Below, piece after piece: positions 10,478-18,417 of a DNA stretch of 48,158 bases. The DNA is from Marinomonas gallaica (lineage in GTDB: Bacteria > Pseudomonadota > Gammaproteobacteria > Pseudomonadales > Marinomonadaceae). The notes beneath the pieces are model-generated. The model had not been told where the DNA came from. It ran no database searches and saw nothing but the letters and a program-made list of their open reading frames with translations. The stretch lies in assembly GCF_001639745.1 (NCBI RefSeq), contig NZ_LTAX01000025.1, forward strand, positions 1 to 48,158, in the 5' to 3' direction. The first letter of the stretch is position 1. Every line of letters begins with the position of its first letter. A program made the position numbers and the translations under genes.

Positions 10478-11263
10478 TTAGTGAATTTCACGCCAATATT
10501 CTTTGTTCAATAGGTATGCGAATATACCAAACAGAACAATGAATAGTAACACTTTTATGCCTAATGATTCAGCCTGTAGACGGCTTGGCTCACCCATATA
10601 TACTAAGAAATTTGTAACGTCGTAAGCAACTTGGTCAAATTCCTCTTCGGACAATTGCCCTTCAGTCTTTTGAACCACAACGTTACATTGCTCTTCAGTT
10701 AAGATATCACCTGTAAGTGTATCAAATTTTGGCTTGCCATGCTCATCCAAAGATGGTGCTTGTGCGCACGTCATGTGACGCACACCTTGTAGATGCTCAA
10801 GTACGTTCGGCATCCCCACACTCGGGAAGATCGTATTATTCACTCCCCATGGACGAGTCTCATCTTCATAGAACGATTTCAGGTATGTGTATACCCAATC
10901 ATGGCCGCGCAGACGCGCCTCAAGCGTTAGATCTGGAGGTGTCGCACCAAACCAGTTCTTGGCATTGTCGGCATCCATTGAATTCGTCATCAATTCGCCA
11001 ATCTTCTTACCAGATGGCAGAAGGTTTTGCTCAAAGATATCTGCTGGAATACCTAAATCTGTCGCGGCACGTTCATAACGGGCGTAACCCATTTCGTGAC
11101 AACCGGCACAATAGTTAGTGAAAACCTGCATACCGCGCTGTAGAGACGCTTTGTCATGCAAATCTGGAGCCATATGCTCTAAGTGAACCGCAGAACCACC
11201 AGATGCGAAAGTCATCGCTGACGCAAACACTAGCGCCACTGTTGCGAACATCTTTTTCATCAT
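10478..11263 (-). CDS. petC: Cytochrome c1 of the bc1 complex
   Basis: The membrane-anchored cytochrome c1 passes electrons from the Rieske centre to soluble or membrane cytochrome c. A signal peptide (MMKKMFATVALVFASAMTFA) precedes the mature domain. The heme site CAGCH is at Cys52-His56, and a methionine in SVGMPNVL is the likely axial ligand. A C-terminal membrane helix (GIKVLLFIVLFGIFAYLL) anchors it on the periplasmic side. The 261 residues are typical. Its start overlaps the petB stop as TAATG; the second ATG at 11260 is an equally good start. It is the last gene of petABC. Confidence 0.96.
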   Translation of the reverse strand: MMKKMFATVALVFASAMTFASGGSAVHLEHMAPDLHDKASLQRGMQVFTNYCAGCHEMGYARYERAATDLGIPADIFEQNLLPSGKKIGELMTNSMDADNAKNWFGATPPDLTLEARLRGHDWVYTYLKSFYEDETRPWGVNNTIFPSVGMPNVLEHLQGVRHMTCAQAPSLDEHGKPKFDTLTGDILTEEQCNVVVQKTEGQLSEEEFDQVAYDVTNFLVYMGEPSRLQAESLGIKVLLFIVLFGIFAYLLNKEYWREIH

Positions 11264-12498
11264 TACACCCTCTCCGGAACTGGTTTAGTACTTTCCCATT
11301 TTGTATAGAAAGGCATCAAAATGAAGTATAAGAAGTACACTAGTGATGCAATTTGCGCGATCTTAGTACGGCTCTCAGTTGATGGCAGCACACCTAATAC
11401 ACCCAAAGTCACGAAACTAATACAGAACAAGATTAGGGCAACTTTACTCATCCACCCTTTATAAAGCATCGATTTAACCGGGCTACGATCCAACCAAGGC
11501 AACACAAACAGAATGGCAATTGCACCGCCCATTGCAACTACGCCCCAGAACTTAGCATCCAGACCAAATAGCGGGTACGTTACCGCACGCAAAATGGCAT
11601 AGAACGGCGTAAAGTACCAAACAGGCGCAATATGCGCAGGTGTCTTCAACGCGTTAGCCGCTTCAAAGTTAGGCTTCTCAAGGAAATAGCCACCCATTTC
11701 AGGGAAGAAGAAAATTACACCACAGAAGACAAATAAGAACACTGCCACACCCACAATGTCATGCACTGTATAGAAAGGGTGGAATGGAATACCATCTAAA
11801 GGAATGCCGTTTTCATCTTTATGCTTCTTGATATCAACACCTTTAGGGTTGTTTGACCCCACATGATGAAGTGCTAACAAGTGCAATACAACCAAAGCAA
11901 CCAGCACCAAAGGCAAGGCAATGACATGCAAAGAGAAGAAACGGTTCAATGTGATACCTGAGATCAAGTAATCACCACGGACCCATTGCGCTAGGTCGGG
12001 ACCAATCACTGGAATGGCACTGAACAAAGAAATAATTACCTGAGCACCCCAGTAAGACATCTGCCCCCATGGTAACAAGTAACCCATGAACGCCTCAGCC
12101 ATTAACGCTAGGTAAATCGCCATGCCAAACAACCACACTAATTCACGCGGTTTTTGGTAAGAACCATACAAAAGGCCGCGGAACATATGCAGATACACAA
12201 CCACGAAGAACGCTGACGCACCAGTTGAATGCATGTAACGAATTAACCAACCATATTCTACATCACGCATGATGTATTCTACCGAAGCAAACGCGCCTTC
12301 AGCCGATGGGTTATAACTCATCGTCAACCAAACACCCGTAAGCAGTTGATTAACCAATACCAGCAAAGACAACACACCAAACAAATAGAGAACGTTTAGG
12401 TTCTTAGGTGCGTAGTATTTGCTCATGTGCTTTTCGAAGGCTTGAGTCACTGGAAGACGAGCATCCACCCACGCCATGAAGTTTTTCATAACAGCCAT
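11263..12498 (-). CDS. petB: Cytochrome b of the bc1 complex
   Basis: The multi-span quinol-oxidising subunit of ubiquinol:cytochrome c reductase. Its 411 residues hold about eight to nine hydrophobic helices. Diagnostic segments are GYLLPWGQMSYWGAQVI, the heme-ligand regions RYMHSTGASAFFVVVYLHMFRG and HVIALPLVLVALVVLHLLALHHVGS, and the PVWYFTPFYAILRA motif in which PEWY of the Qo site is replaced by PVWY, as in many proteobacteria. The extension beyond helix 8 (LPWLDRSPVKSMLYKG onward) fits bacterial cytochrome b. Start and stop overlap petA and petC by TAATG junctions, so the three subunits are coupled. Confidence 0.96.
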   Translation of the reverse strand: MAVMKNFMAWVDARLPVTQAFEKHMSKYYAPKNLNVLYLFGVLSLLVLVNQLLTGVWLTMSYNPSAEGAFASVEYIMRDVEYGWLIRYMHSTGASAFFVVVYLHMFRGLLYGSYQKPRELVWLFGMAIYLALMAEAFMGYLLPWGQMSYWGAQVIISLFSAIPVIGPDLAQWVRGDYLISGITLNRFFSLHVIALPLVLVALVVLHLLALHHVGSNNPKGVDIKKHKDENGIPLDGIPFHPFYTVHDIVGVAVFLFVFCGVIFFFPEMGGYFLEKPNFEAANALKTPAHIAPVWYFTPFYAILRAVTYPLFGLDAKFWGVVAMGGAIAILFVLPWLDRSPVKSMLYKGWMSKVALILFCISFVTLGVLGVLPSTESRTKIAQIASLVYFLYFILMPFYTKWESTKPVPERV

Positions 12499-13094
12499 TA
12501 CGCGTTACCTCCAGTATCGACACCAACTTCAATGACCGCATCACTAAGGAAACGGTGCGGCGGCACAACAAGGTTAGTTGGCGCAGGGACTCCTTTGTAA
12601 ACTCGGCCTGCAAGATCAAAACGGGAACCATGACATGGGCATAAAAAACCACCCAACCAGTTCTCCCCAAGATCTTCAGGGGCAACTTCTGGTCGATAGG
12701 TAGGAGAACAACCAAGATGGGTACAAATACCTAACAAAACGGCGAACTCAGGATTGATTGAGCGATATTCGTTTTGCGCGTACTCTGGCTGTTGCTCAAC
12801 AGCAGATACTGGATCCGCTAATTGGTCATTTAATTTGGACAGATCTGCAACTGTTTCCTTAGAACGACGAACAACCCATACAGGCTGACCACGCCACTCC
12901 ACGATCATTTGCTGACCAACTTCTAATTTACTAATATCGGCCTTCACCGGTGCACCAGCCGCTTTCGCTTTGGCACTTGGATTCCATGAGGCAACAAAAG
13001 GCGTTGCAATCCCTACTGCACCCACTGCGCCAATCGCGCTGGTTGCACCCAGTAGAAATCGACGACGGCCTTCATTCACGCCGCTTTGACTCAT
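12498..13094 (-). CDS. petA: Rieske iron-sulfur subunit of the bc1 complex
   Basis: The [2Fe-2S] Rieske protein takes the first electron from ubiquinol. Cluster ligands are seen in CTHLGC (Cys124, His126) and CPCHGS (Cys152, His155), with Cys129 and Cys154 forming the usual disulfide. The N-terminus GRRRFLLGATSAIGAVGAVG is a twin-arginine signal that also serves as membrane anchor. An ATG at 13139 is open, but the ATG at 13094 has GGGAGAG just upstream and gives the usual 198-residue form. It is the first gene of petABC. The promoter must lie in 13095-13241, where I see no clear consensus. Confidence 0.95.
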   Translation of the reverse strand: MSQSGVNEGRRRFLLGATSAIGAVGAVGIATPFVASWNPSAKAKAAGAPVKADISKLEVGQQMIVEWRGQPVWVVRRSKETVADLSKLNDQLADPVSAVEQQPEYAQNEYRSINPEFAVLLGICTHLGCSPTYRPEVAPEDLGENWLGGFLCPCHGSRFDLAGRVYKGVPAPTNLVVPPHRFLSDAVIEVGVDTGGNA

Positions 13095-13241
13095 TATGGT
13101 TCTCTCCCACCAATTTACTGTCAACGAGTTCAAACCCATAAAAACAATAAGGATTTGAATGCTTTAAAGGATGGTATGGGAAAGGCATTTTGTAGACAAG
13201 GCAACATTTTTGCACAATCACAAAACACTGATTTGAGACAT

Positions 13242-13269
13242 AAAAAAACGCCTGCTATGCAGGCGTTTT
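13242..13269 (-). terminator. Terminator after rpsI
   Basis: An 11-bp stem, AAAACGCCTGC (13245-13255) with GCAGGCGTTTT (13259-13269) and a 3-base loop, is followed on the minus strand by a run of seven U in total (13248-13242). It is a strong intrinsic terminator that separates rplM-rpsI from petABC. Confidence 0.9.
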
Positions 13270-13292
13270 GAAAATACGAAGCGTAGTAGAAA

Positions 13293-13685
13293 TTAACGCT
13301 TAGAGAACTGAGGACGACGACGAGCTTTACGTAGACCGACTTTCTTACGCTCAACTTTACGAGAGTCACGCGTAACGAAACCAGCAGCACGAAGGCTGCG
13401 ACGTAGTGTCTCATCGTATTGCATTAGCGCACGAGTAATACCGTGACGGATAGCACCGGCTTGACCAGAAATACCACCACCGCTTACAGTAACGTATACG
13501 TCGAATTTTTCAGTTGCATCAACTAGTTCTAGTGGCTGACGAACAACCATGCAAGAAGTTTCGCGACCGAAGTATTGCTCTAGAGAACGGTTATTGATAA
13601 CTAGGTTACCAGAACCCGCTTTAAGAAATACACGAGCAGTAGACGTTTTACGACGACCTGTTCCGTAGTATTGAGTAGCTGACAT
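13293..13685 (-). CDS. rpsI: Ribosomal protein S9
   Basis: S9 of the small subunit, 130 residues. The [19 protein letters not shown] start and the basic C-terminal tail ending in RRPQFSKR, which reaches the P-site tRNA in known structures, are diagnostic. It is the second gene of the rplM-rpsI operon, 15 bases after rplM, followed by a strong terminator. Confidence 0.98.
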   Translation of the reverse strand: MSATQYYGTGRRKTSTARVFLKAGSGNLVINNRSLEQYFGRETSCMVVRQPLELVDATEKFDVYVTVSGGGISGQAGAIRHGITRALMQYDETLRRSLRAAGFVTRDSRKVERKKVGLRKARRRPQFSKR

Positions 13686-13700
13686 ATTGACCTTCCCGTA

Positions 13701-14129
13701 TTAGATGTTAAGTTCTTGTGGCTGTTGAGCTGTGTGCGGGTGATCTGTACCAGCATACACTTTCATTTTCTTGTGCATTGCACGGCCTAGAGGACCTTTA
13801 GGCAACATACCTTTAACAGCGATTTCAAGAACGCGTTCTGGAGCGTGATCAATCAACTTCTCAAAGCTCATAGAACGTAGGCCACCTGGGTAACCAGTAT
13901 GACGGTAGTAGTTCTTATCAGCAGCTTTGTTACCAGTTACACGTACTTTCTCAGCGTTGATTACAACAATGTAGTCGCCAGTATCAACGTGAGGAGTGTA
14001 TTCTGCTTTATGCTTACCGCGTAGGCGACGAGCAATTTCTGTAGCCAAACGACCAAGAGTTTTGCCTTCAGCATCAACCACGAACCAGTCGCGGCGTACT
14101 TCAGCAGGTTTTGCAGTAAAAGTTTTCAT
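13701..14129 (-). CDS. rplM: Ribosomal protein L13
   Basis: L13 of the large subunit, 142 residues, with the typical [20 protein letters not shown] start, [29 protein letters not shown] and the [10 protein letters not shown] segment. An upstream codon in frame at 14147 would add six residues, but the ATG at 14129 has AGGG about 8 bases upstream and gives the family length. It is first in rplM-rpsI. In E. coli this operon is autoregulated by L13 at the leader; the structured leader here makes the same control plausible. Confidence 0.98.
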   Translation of the reverse strand: MKTFTAKPAEVRRDWFVVDAEGKTLGRLATEIARRLRGKHKAEYTPHVDTGDYIVVINAEKVRVTGNKAADKNYYRHTGYPGGLRSMSFEKLIDHAPERVLEIAVKGMLPKGPLGRAMHKKMKVYAGTDHPHTAQQPQELNI

Positions 14130-14249
14130 TAAAAAACCCTTTATCATTTACATGCGAGTGCGCATGTCAATACCTATTATTATTGGTTATGAAGTCACAA
14201 AATGATTTCATAACGTACACATACTCAATTTCAGAGCGCGCGAATTATA
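14130..14249 (-). promoter_or_regulatory. rplM promoter and structured leader
   Basis: A perfect -10 TATAAT on the minus strand (14249-14244) lies about 115 bases before rplM; the -35 is weak. The leader holds two clear hairpins. One pairs GTTATGAA (14186-14193) with TTCATAAC (14207-14214). The other pairs ACATGCG (14150-14156) with CGCATGT (14161-14167, loop AGTG on the plus strand). They are candidates for the L13 autoregulation site known from E. coli. Confidence 0.6.
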
Positions 14250-14289
14250 ACCAAAGACACGGTAAAACTAAAGCATTTTAATAAAAAAA

Positions 14290-15399
14290 TTACGGTCGAT
14301 GCTCTAGTGACAGGTATTCTTCAGACTGCATTTCGAGCAGTCGACTTACCGTTCGATCGTATTCAAATGCCAACCGCGTCCCTTTATAAATATCAGCAAT
14401 GCCGACCTCAGAAGAGATAATGACTTTTACGTGACGATCGTAAAATTCATCAATCAAATTGATAAAGCGGCGCGCCATATCATCGCGAGACGAATCAAAC
14501 TGCGGCAAATCAGAAATAATGATCGTTGAGTATTGCTTCGCAATTTCAATGTAATCTACCTGACTACGCGGACCATCACACAACGCTTTAATATCAAACC
14601 AAGCAACATCATCATAACTTCGCAAGAGAGGGATCATTCGCCCTTCGATCTCAACGCCCCCACCTTCATCAACATTATTACGATTCACTACCAAACTCAA
14701 AAAACGCTCAGATAATGCGTTTTGCGATTCTTCTGACAAAGGAAAATGATACAACTTTGCTTGCTTCAATGTGCGTAAGCGGTAGTCCACACCACCATCA
14801 ACATTCATTACCTTAGTATGCTTATTGACAAGATCAATGGCAGGTAAGAAGCGTGCGCGCTGCAAACCGTTTTTATAAAGGCCATCAGGCTCAATGTTAG
14901 ACGTCGCAATCAACACTGTACCGTTGATAAACAACTGCTCTAAAAGACCAGCCAAAATCATCGCATCGGTAATATCCGTTACAAAAAATTCATCAAAACA
15001 TAACACCTGAGCCTTTTCAGAAATTTGCTTACCAACAATTTCCAGCGGATTTTTAGTATCATTTAGCTTACGCAGCTCTTGATGAACCATCTGCATAAAA
15101 CGATGAAAATGTAAGCGCATTTTGCGCTCTATCGGTAGACACTCATAGAAGGTGTCCATCAAATACGTTTTACCTCGGCCAACGCCACCCCAAAAGTACA
15201 AACCTTGCTCAACTTTAATCTCTGGTTGCTTTTTCTTAAAAAAACCAAACAGAGATTTCTGTGGTTTAACGACACTTGATCCATTTGCGACAATACGCTC
15301 ATACAAATCTTGTAGGGCCTGCACAGCTTCCTCTTGCGCTGGATCATAATTAAAGTCTGGACGCTCTAAGTCTTCCTGATATTTCGATAACGGGGTCAT
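14290..15399 (-). CDS. zapE: Cell division ATPase ZapE (AFG1-like)
   Basis: An AFG1/ZapE-family ATPase that associates with the Z ring in E. coli. The Walker A motif GGVGRGKT is at about residues 71-78 and Walker B is in VLCFDEFFV. Other family blocks are MRLHFHRFM, ITDAMILAGLLEQLF, TSNIEPDGLYKNGLQRARFLPAI and the C-terminal LLEMQSEEYLSLEHRP. An ATG at 15417 would add six residues; the ATG at 15399 (369 residues) gives the better MTPLSKYQED start, though neither has an evident ribosome binding site. It is divergent from zapG. It ends 40 bases before the rplM promoter. Confidence 0.94.
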   Translation of the reverse strand: MTPLSKYQEDLERPDFNYDPAQEEAVQALQDLYERIVANGSSVVKPQKSLFGFFKKKQPEIKVEQGLYFWGGVGRGKTYLMDTFYECLPIERKMRLHFHRFMQMVHQELRKLNDTKNPLEIVGKQISEKAQVLCFDEFFVTDITDAMILAGLLEQLFINGTVLIATSNIEPDGLYKNGLQRARFLPAIDLVNKHTKVMNVDGGVDYRLRTLKQAKLYHFPLSEESQNALSERFLSLVVNRNNVDEGGGVEIEGRMIPLLRSYDDVAWFDIKALCDGPRSQVDYIEIAKQYSTIIISDLPQFDSSRDDMARRFINLIDEFYDRHVKVIISSEVGIADIYKGTRLAFEYDRTVSRLLEMQSEEYLSLEHRP

Positions 15400-15496
15400 T
15401 GTCTGGGAATACACCATTGCATGTTAGATTGCGACATCTTACCAAATTGATACAGAAACCTCACTATTCCCTATATTTCCTATGGTGTATTTCCGT

Positions 15497-15502
15497 TATA
15501 AT
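15497..15502 (+). promoter_or_regulatory. Likely -10 element of zapG
   Basis: A perfect TATAAT lies 28 bases before the zapG ATG, in the zapE/zapG divergent gap. The best -35-like match is TTTCCT at 15476-15481, with a short 15-base spacer, so the assignment rests mainly on the -10. GGGAG before the ATG is the ribosome binding site. Confidence 0.5.
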
Positions 15503-15529
15503 TATCGGAGCTGTTTTTGGGAGTAAACC

Positions 15530-15973
15530 ATGGAACTAGAAGTATTCGATATTATCGTCTTTGTTACAGGCATCATTATTGGTTTTGCTGGCGCATTGAT
15601 TTTCCGCTCACTTAGCAAAAAAGGCTCGAGCGATAAACACCGCTCTGCCGGCGCAACCATTGAAGCTTTGCAGCAAGAACTAGAACGACGCCAAGTATTG
15701 GCTGATGATCATTTTTTACAGCTGCATGCGCACATCTCTGCTGCAGAGAAAAAGTTAGCTGACGCTCGTAAAGCCGTACTAGAAGGCGCTTCATCATTGG
15801 CGACCGTTGAACTAGAAAAACCGGAAGAGACTAAAGAGACCGATTCGGACTCAGAGTTCACCACTGCGCCACCGCGAGATTACGCTGCCAAAGAATCTAG
15901 CGATGAGGGCACACTTAGTGAAAGCTATGGCCTGCACCGCAACGCCTCTGAAGAACCAAGCCGCGCTATTTAA
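15530..15973 (+). CDS. zapG: ZapG/YhcB family (DUF1043) inner-membrane protein
   Basis: A 147-residue single-pass membrane protein of the YhcB/ZapG (DUF1043) family, linked in E. coli to division and to balancing phospholipid, LPS and peptidoglycan synthesis. The N-terminal helix FDIIVFVTGIIIGFAGALIF spans the membrane. A coiled-coil region follows (EALQQELERRQVLADDHFLQLHAHISAAEKKLADARK), then an acidic, poorly conserved tail with the family PPRDYA motif at about residues 113-118. It lies beside zapE, as in other gammaproteobacteria. The match rests on topology, the PRDYA motif and context. Confidence 0.88.
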   Translation: MELEVFDIIVFVTGIIIGFAGALIFRSLSKKGSSDKHRSAGATIEALQQELERRQVLADDHFLQLHAHISAAEKKLADARKAVLEGASSLATVELEKPEETKETDSDSEFTTAPPRDYAAKESSDEGTLSESYGLHRNASEEPSRAI

Positions 15974-16010
15974 TTAAAGTTTTGTTGCTAACAGCTAAAT
16001 CTATACCCAT

Positions 16011-16039
16011 AAAAAAGCCTGCTTTAAGCAGGCTTTTTT
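16011..16039. terminator. Bidirectional terminator between zapG and the NIF3 gene
   Basis: AAAAAAGCCTGC (16011-16022) pairs with GCAGGCTTTTTT (16028-16039) around a 5-base loop. A/T runs on both sides give a U tract on either strand, which suits the convergent genes around it. Confidence 0.9.
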
Positions 16040-16042
16040 ATG

Positions 16043-16804
16043 TTAAGCAGGATTTGGAATATCAATAAATTCGCAGTCAACCCCCCACTCCTCTTGAATG
16101 TATCCAGCTAATGCACGTGGACCAAAACATTCTGTCGCATGATGACCTGCAGCACAAAAATGAATACCTTCTTCACGGGCTGTATGAATCGTTTTTTCCG
16201 ACACCTCTCCAGTGATAAAGACATCCGCATTCGCTGCCAAAGCTTTATCTATATACCCCTGAGCACCGCCAGTACACAACGCCACCTCAGTAATTAGATC
16301 CTCAGAGACCGCTTCAAACAAAACCTCACGCCCTACAGCGGTTTCAATTTTCGCCTTAAAATCAGCTGGAGAGACGCCCTCATGAATTCGGCCAACAACG
16401 CCAATGCTTTCCTCCAATGGCTTTTCCTTCTCAAGAGGCCTCAACTCCATCAACCCAAGCGCACGCGCCAAACCGGCATTATTGCCTGCCAGTAAGCTCG
16501 CATCCATTGGCAAATGATAACCAAACAAATTAATATCATTTTTTATCAAGGCAGAAATACGGCGATACTTCATACCAACAATTTCTTCACTTTCGCCTTT
16601 CCAGAAGTAACCATGATGAACAATAATGGCATCGGCTTGCTTCTCAATTGCAGCCTCAATTAAGGCCATAGAGGCCGTTACACCCGTTACAATCTTGTTA
16701 ATCTCTTGTTTGCCTTCCACTTGTAAACCATTAGGCGCATAATCCTTAAAGACTCGCGGCCGATAGAGTGCCGTCAACTTTCTTTCAAGCTCTGTTCTAT
16801 TCAT
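16043..16804 (-). CDS. NIF3-family dinuclear metal-binding protein (YbgI-like)
   Basis: A NIF3/YbgI (DUF34) protein, a toroidal hexamer with a dinuclear metal site in known structures; it is often labelled GTP cyclohydrolase I type 2, but its reaction is unsettled. Metal-ligand motifs are seen in ADAIIVHHGYFWKG (His-His), LFGYHLPMDA and AAGHHATECFGPRALAGYIQEE. An ATG at 16882 is open, but the ATG at 16804 has AGGAG upstream and gives MNRTELERKL and 253 residues, the family norm. Its start codon shares two bases with that of the divergent degS (CATG at 16802-16805). Confidence 0.92.
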   Translation of the reverse strand: MNRTELERKLTALYRPRVFKDYAPNGLQVEGKQEINKIVTGVTASMALIEAAIEKQADAIIVHHGYFWKGESEEIVGMKYRRISALIKNDINLFGYHLPMDASLLAGNNAGLARALGLMELRPLEKEKPLEESIGVVGRIHEGVSPADFKAKIETAVGREVLFEAVSEDLITEVALCTGGAQGYIDKALAANADVFITGEVSEKTIHTAREEGIHFCAAGHHATECFGPRALAGYIQEEWGVDCEFIDIPNPA

Positions 16805-17864
16805 GAAAACTCCTAATGCATTAAATATCTTAACAAACCGTAATAGCTTCGTCTGGGGGCTATTAGGCTTGTGGCTTGGCACTATTCTATTATTTATTCA
16901 GCATTTTCAAAATGAAGGCTCGCAAAATTTTGCCAATGCTGCTGCAAAAACCGCCAATTCAGTGGTAAATATTTACACTTTCTCCAATCAAGATTCACCC
17001 TTCGATCACACCAGTAAGCAAAAAATCACCAATCTTGGCTCAGGCGTTATTATCACCAATGATGGCTATATCTTAACGAACCATCATGTTATCCAAGGTG
17101 CCAGCACTGTGATTGTCTCATTAAACGATCAACGACAGACAAGAGCACGACTTATTGGAAGTGATCCTGCGACAGATCTAGCCGTATTAAAGGTTGAGCT
17201 AAGTGATCTAACCCCAATTCATTTGGGAAACAGCGATCGCATTCGTGTCGGGGATCAGATTCTCGCCATAGGCAATCCATTTGGCATCGGCCAAACCGTC
17301 ACTGCGGGTATCATCAGTGCAAAAGGTCGTGACAGCATAGGCCTTAACACCTATGAGAACTTTATTCAGACAGATGCGGCCATCAATCCTGGCAACTCCG
17401 GTGGCGCCTTAGTAGATCTAAAGGGCAAACTTGTTGGCATTAGCTCAGCAATATATTCAAGCTCCGGTGGCTCACAAGGCATAGGCTTCGCTACTCCCAT
17501 CAATGACGCCATCAGCATTATGCAATCCATCATCAAGCATGGCAGTGTCGTTCGAGGCTACCTTGGCTTACAAGTACAAGAAAACAATACTCAAGTCGCT
17601 ATTGCGCTAAATTTACCTACTGCAGAAGGACTCATTGTCACAAGCGCTGTTCCAGAAGGCCCGGCAGACAAAGCCGGACTACGCGCTAGAGATATTTTGA
17701 TTGCTATCGACGATCATACCGACCTCAGTGCACACAACGCACAGCAGCTAGTTTCAAGCTTAACACCCGGCAAACGCGTTACAATTAAAGGTATCCGAGG
17801 TACGCAAAGCTTTATAACGAAAGCCTTGGTAGAGAAACTGCCTGCGATGCAGGCAGTTGAATAA
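16803..17864 (+). CDS. degS: DegS/AlgW-type periplasmic serine protease
   Basis: An inner-membrane-anchored HtrA protease that senses misfolded outer-membrane proteins and starts cleavage of the anti-sigma factor RseA/MucA. An N-terminal helix (SFVWGLLGLWLGTILLFI) precedes the protease domain with catalytic triad His95 (LTNHHVI), Asp125 (TDLAVLK) and Ser199 (NPGNSGG). One PDZ domain, from about residue 255 to the end, fits DegS/AlgW rather than two-PDZ DegP. The 353 residues are normal. The ATG overlaps the NIF3 start on the other strand; no clear ribosome binding site is seen. SspB, which helps ClpXP finish RseA in E. coli, is also in this window. Confidence 0.93.
   Translation: MKTPNALNILTNRNSFVWGLLGLWLGTILLFIQHFQNEGSQNFANAAAKTANSVVNIYTFSNQDSPFDHTSKQKITNLGSGVIITNDGYILTNHHVIQGASTVIVSLNDQRQTRARLIGSDPATDLAVLKVELSDLTPIHLGNSDRIRVGDQILAIGNPFGIGQTVTAGIISAKGRDSIGLNTYENFIQTDAAINPGNSGGALVDLKGKLVGISSAIYSSSGGSQGIGFATPINDAISIMQSIIKHGSVVRGYLGLQVQENNTQVAIALNLPTAEGLIVTSAVPEGPADKAGLRARDILIAIDDHTDLSAHNAQQLVSSLTPGKRVTIKGIRGTQSFITKALVEKLPAMQAVE
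17836..17858 (-). terminator. Hairpin in the degS 3' end, likely terminator for the opposing his/SRPBCC operon
   Basis: Perfect 10-bp inverted repeat, AACTGCCTGC (17836-17845) and GCAGGCAGTT (17849-17858), loop of 3. It lies within the last codons of degS and just beyond the stop of the convergent gene at 17869. On the minus strand it is followed by UUUCUCU, a modest U tract. Confidence 0.55.
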
Positions 17865-17868
17865 TCTA

Positions 17869-18405
17869 TTACTGATTAAGGTTCGCTAAACTTGTTTCAA
17901 TATTGCTTCCAGCAATTCGATTTGCCACTAAAGCCAAATAGGGACTTAAGAAGCCAGCATCCAATTCACCTTCAATGACCCATTGCAGCTGAGTTTGACC
18001 CGTATTTGAAGTCGTAATCATTAGCGAATTTGGGATTGGCTGTGTTTTCTGATTTGGCTGAACAGTAAACTCAATTGAGTTACTGGAAACCGAATCAATC
18101 ACTATTGAACCCTGTTTCGTTGTCTCACCATCATAAACAATCAAATAACGATCACCTGAGGCTAATGCTTGAGAACCCTCTTTAACCACTAAGTGCCCTG
18201 ATTCAATATGCATCCATTCAACCCATTCAGCGGGGTTATATAAACGTTCTTGCAGCAGATCATATTTGGCACTGGAAACAGTAACGTTCCGTTCAATTCG
18301 ATAGTCAGCAGGCAGAAAAAAACCCACAGCAACGGCCACTAATATAATGACAGCTGCAATGCGGGTTATATATCGCAGTGACACAAGCGCTTGTGTTGGC
18401 TGCAC
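17869..18405 (-). CDS. SRPBCC-like membrane-anchored protein of unknown function
   Basis: A 178-residue protein with an N-terminal membrane helix (ITRIAAVIILVAVAVGFFLP) and a domain resembling SRPBCC/polyketide-cyclase proteins: YRIERNVTVSSAKYDLLQERLYNPAEWVEW at the start of the fold and TQLQWVIEGELDAGFLSPYLAL near its end. In this superfamily the fold binds hydrophobic ligands; the ligand here is unknown. It starts at GTG (AAGGGG about 10 bases upstream) 12 bases after the hisD stop, so it is most likely cotranscribed with ibaG-murA-hisG-hisD. It sits where hisC is found between hisD and algW in Pseudomonas. Confidence 0.75.
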   Translation of the reverse strand: MQPTQALVSLRYITRIAAVIILVAVAVGFFLPADYRIERNVTVSSAKYDLLQERLYNPAEWVEWMHIESGHLVVKEGSQALASGDRYLIVYDGETTKQGSIVIDSVSSNSIEFTVQPNQKTQPIPNSLMITTSNTGQTQLQWVIEGELDAGFLSPYLALVANRIAGSNIETSLANLNQ

Positions 18406-18417
18406 CGATTCTACCCC

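Noticed and set aside
10717..11118. 133-codon open frame opposite petC
   Set aside because: It is the complement of a conserved cytochrome c1; His/Arg-rich content reflects antisense codons.
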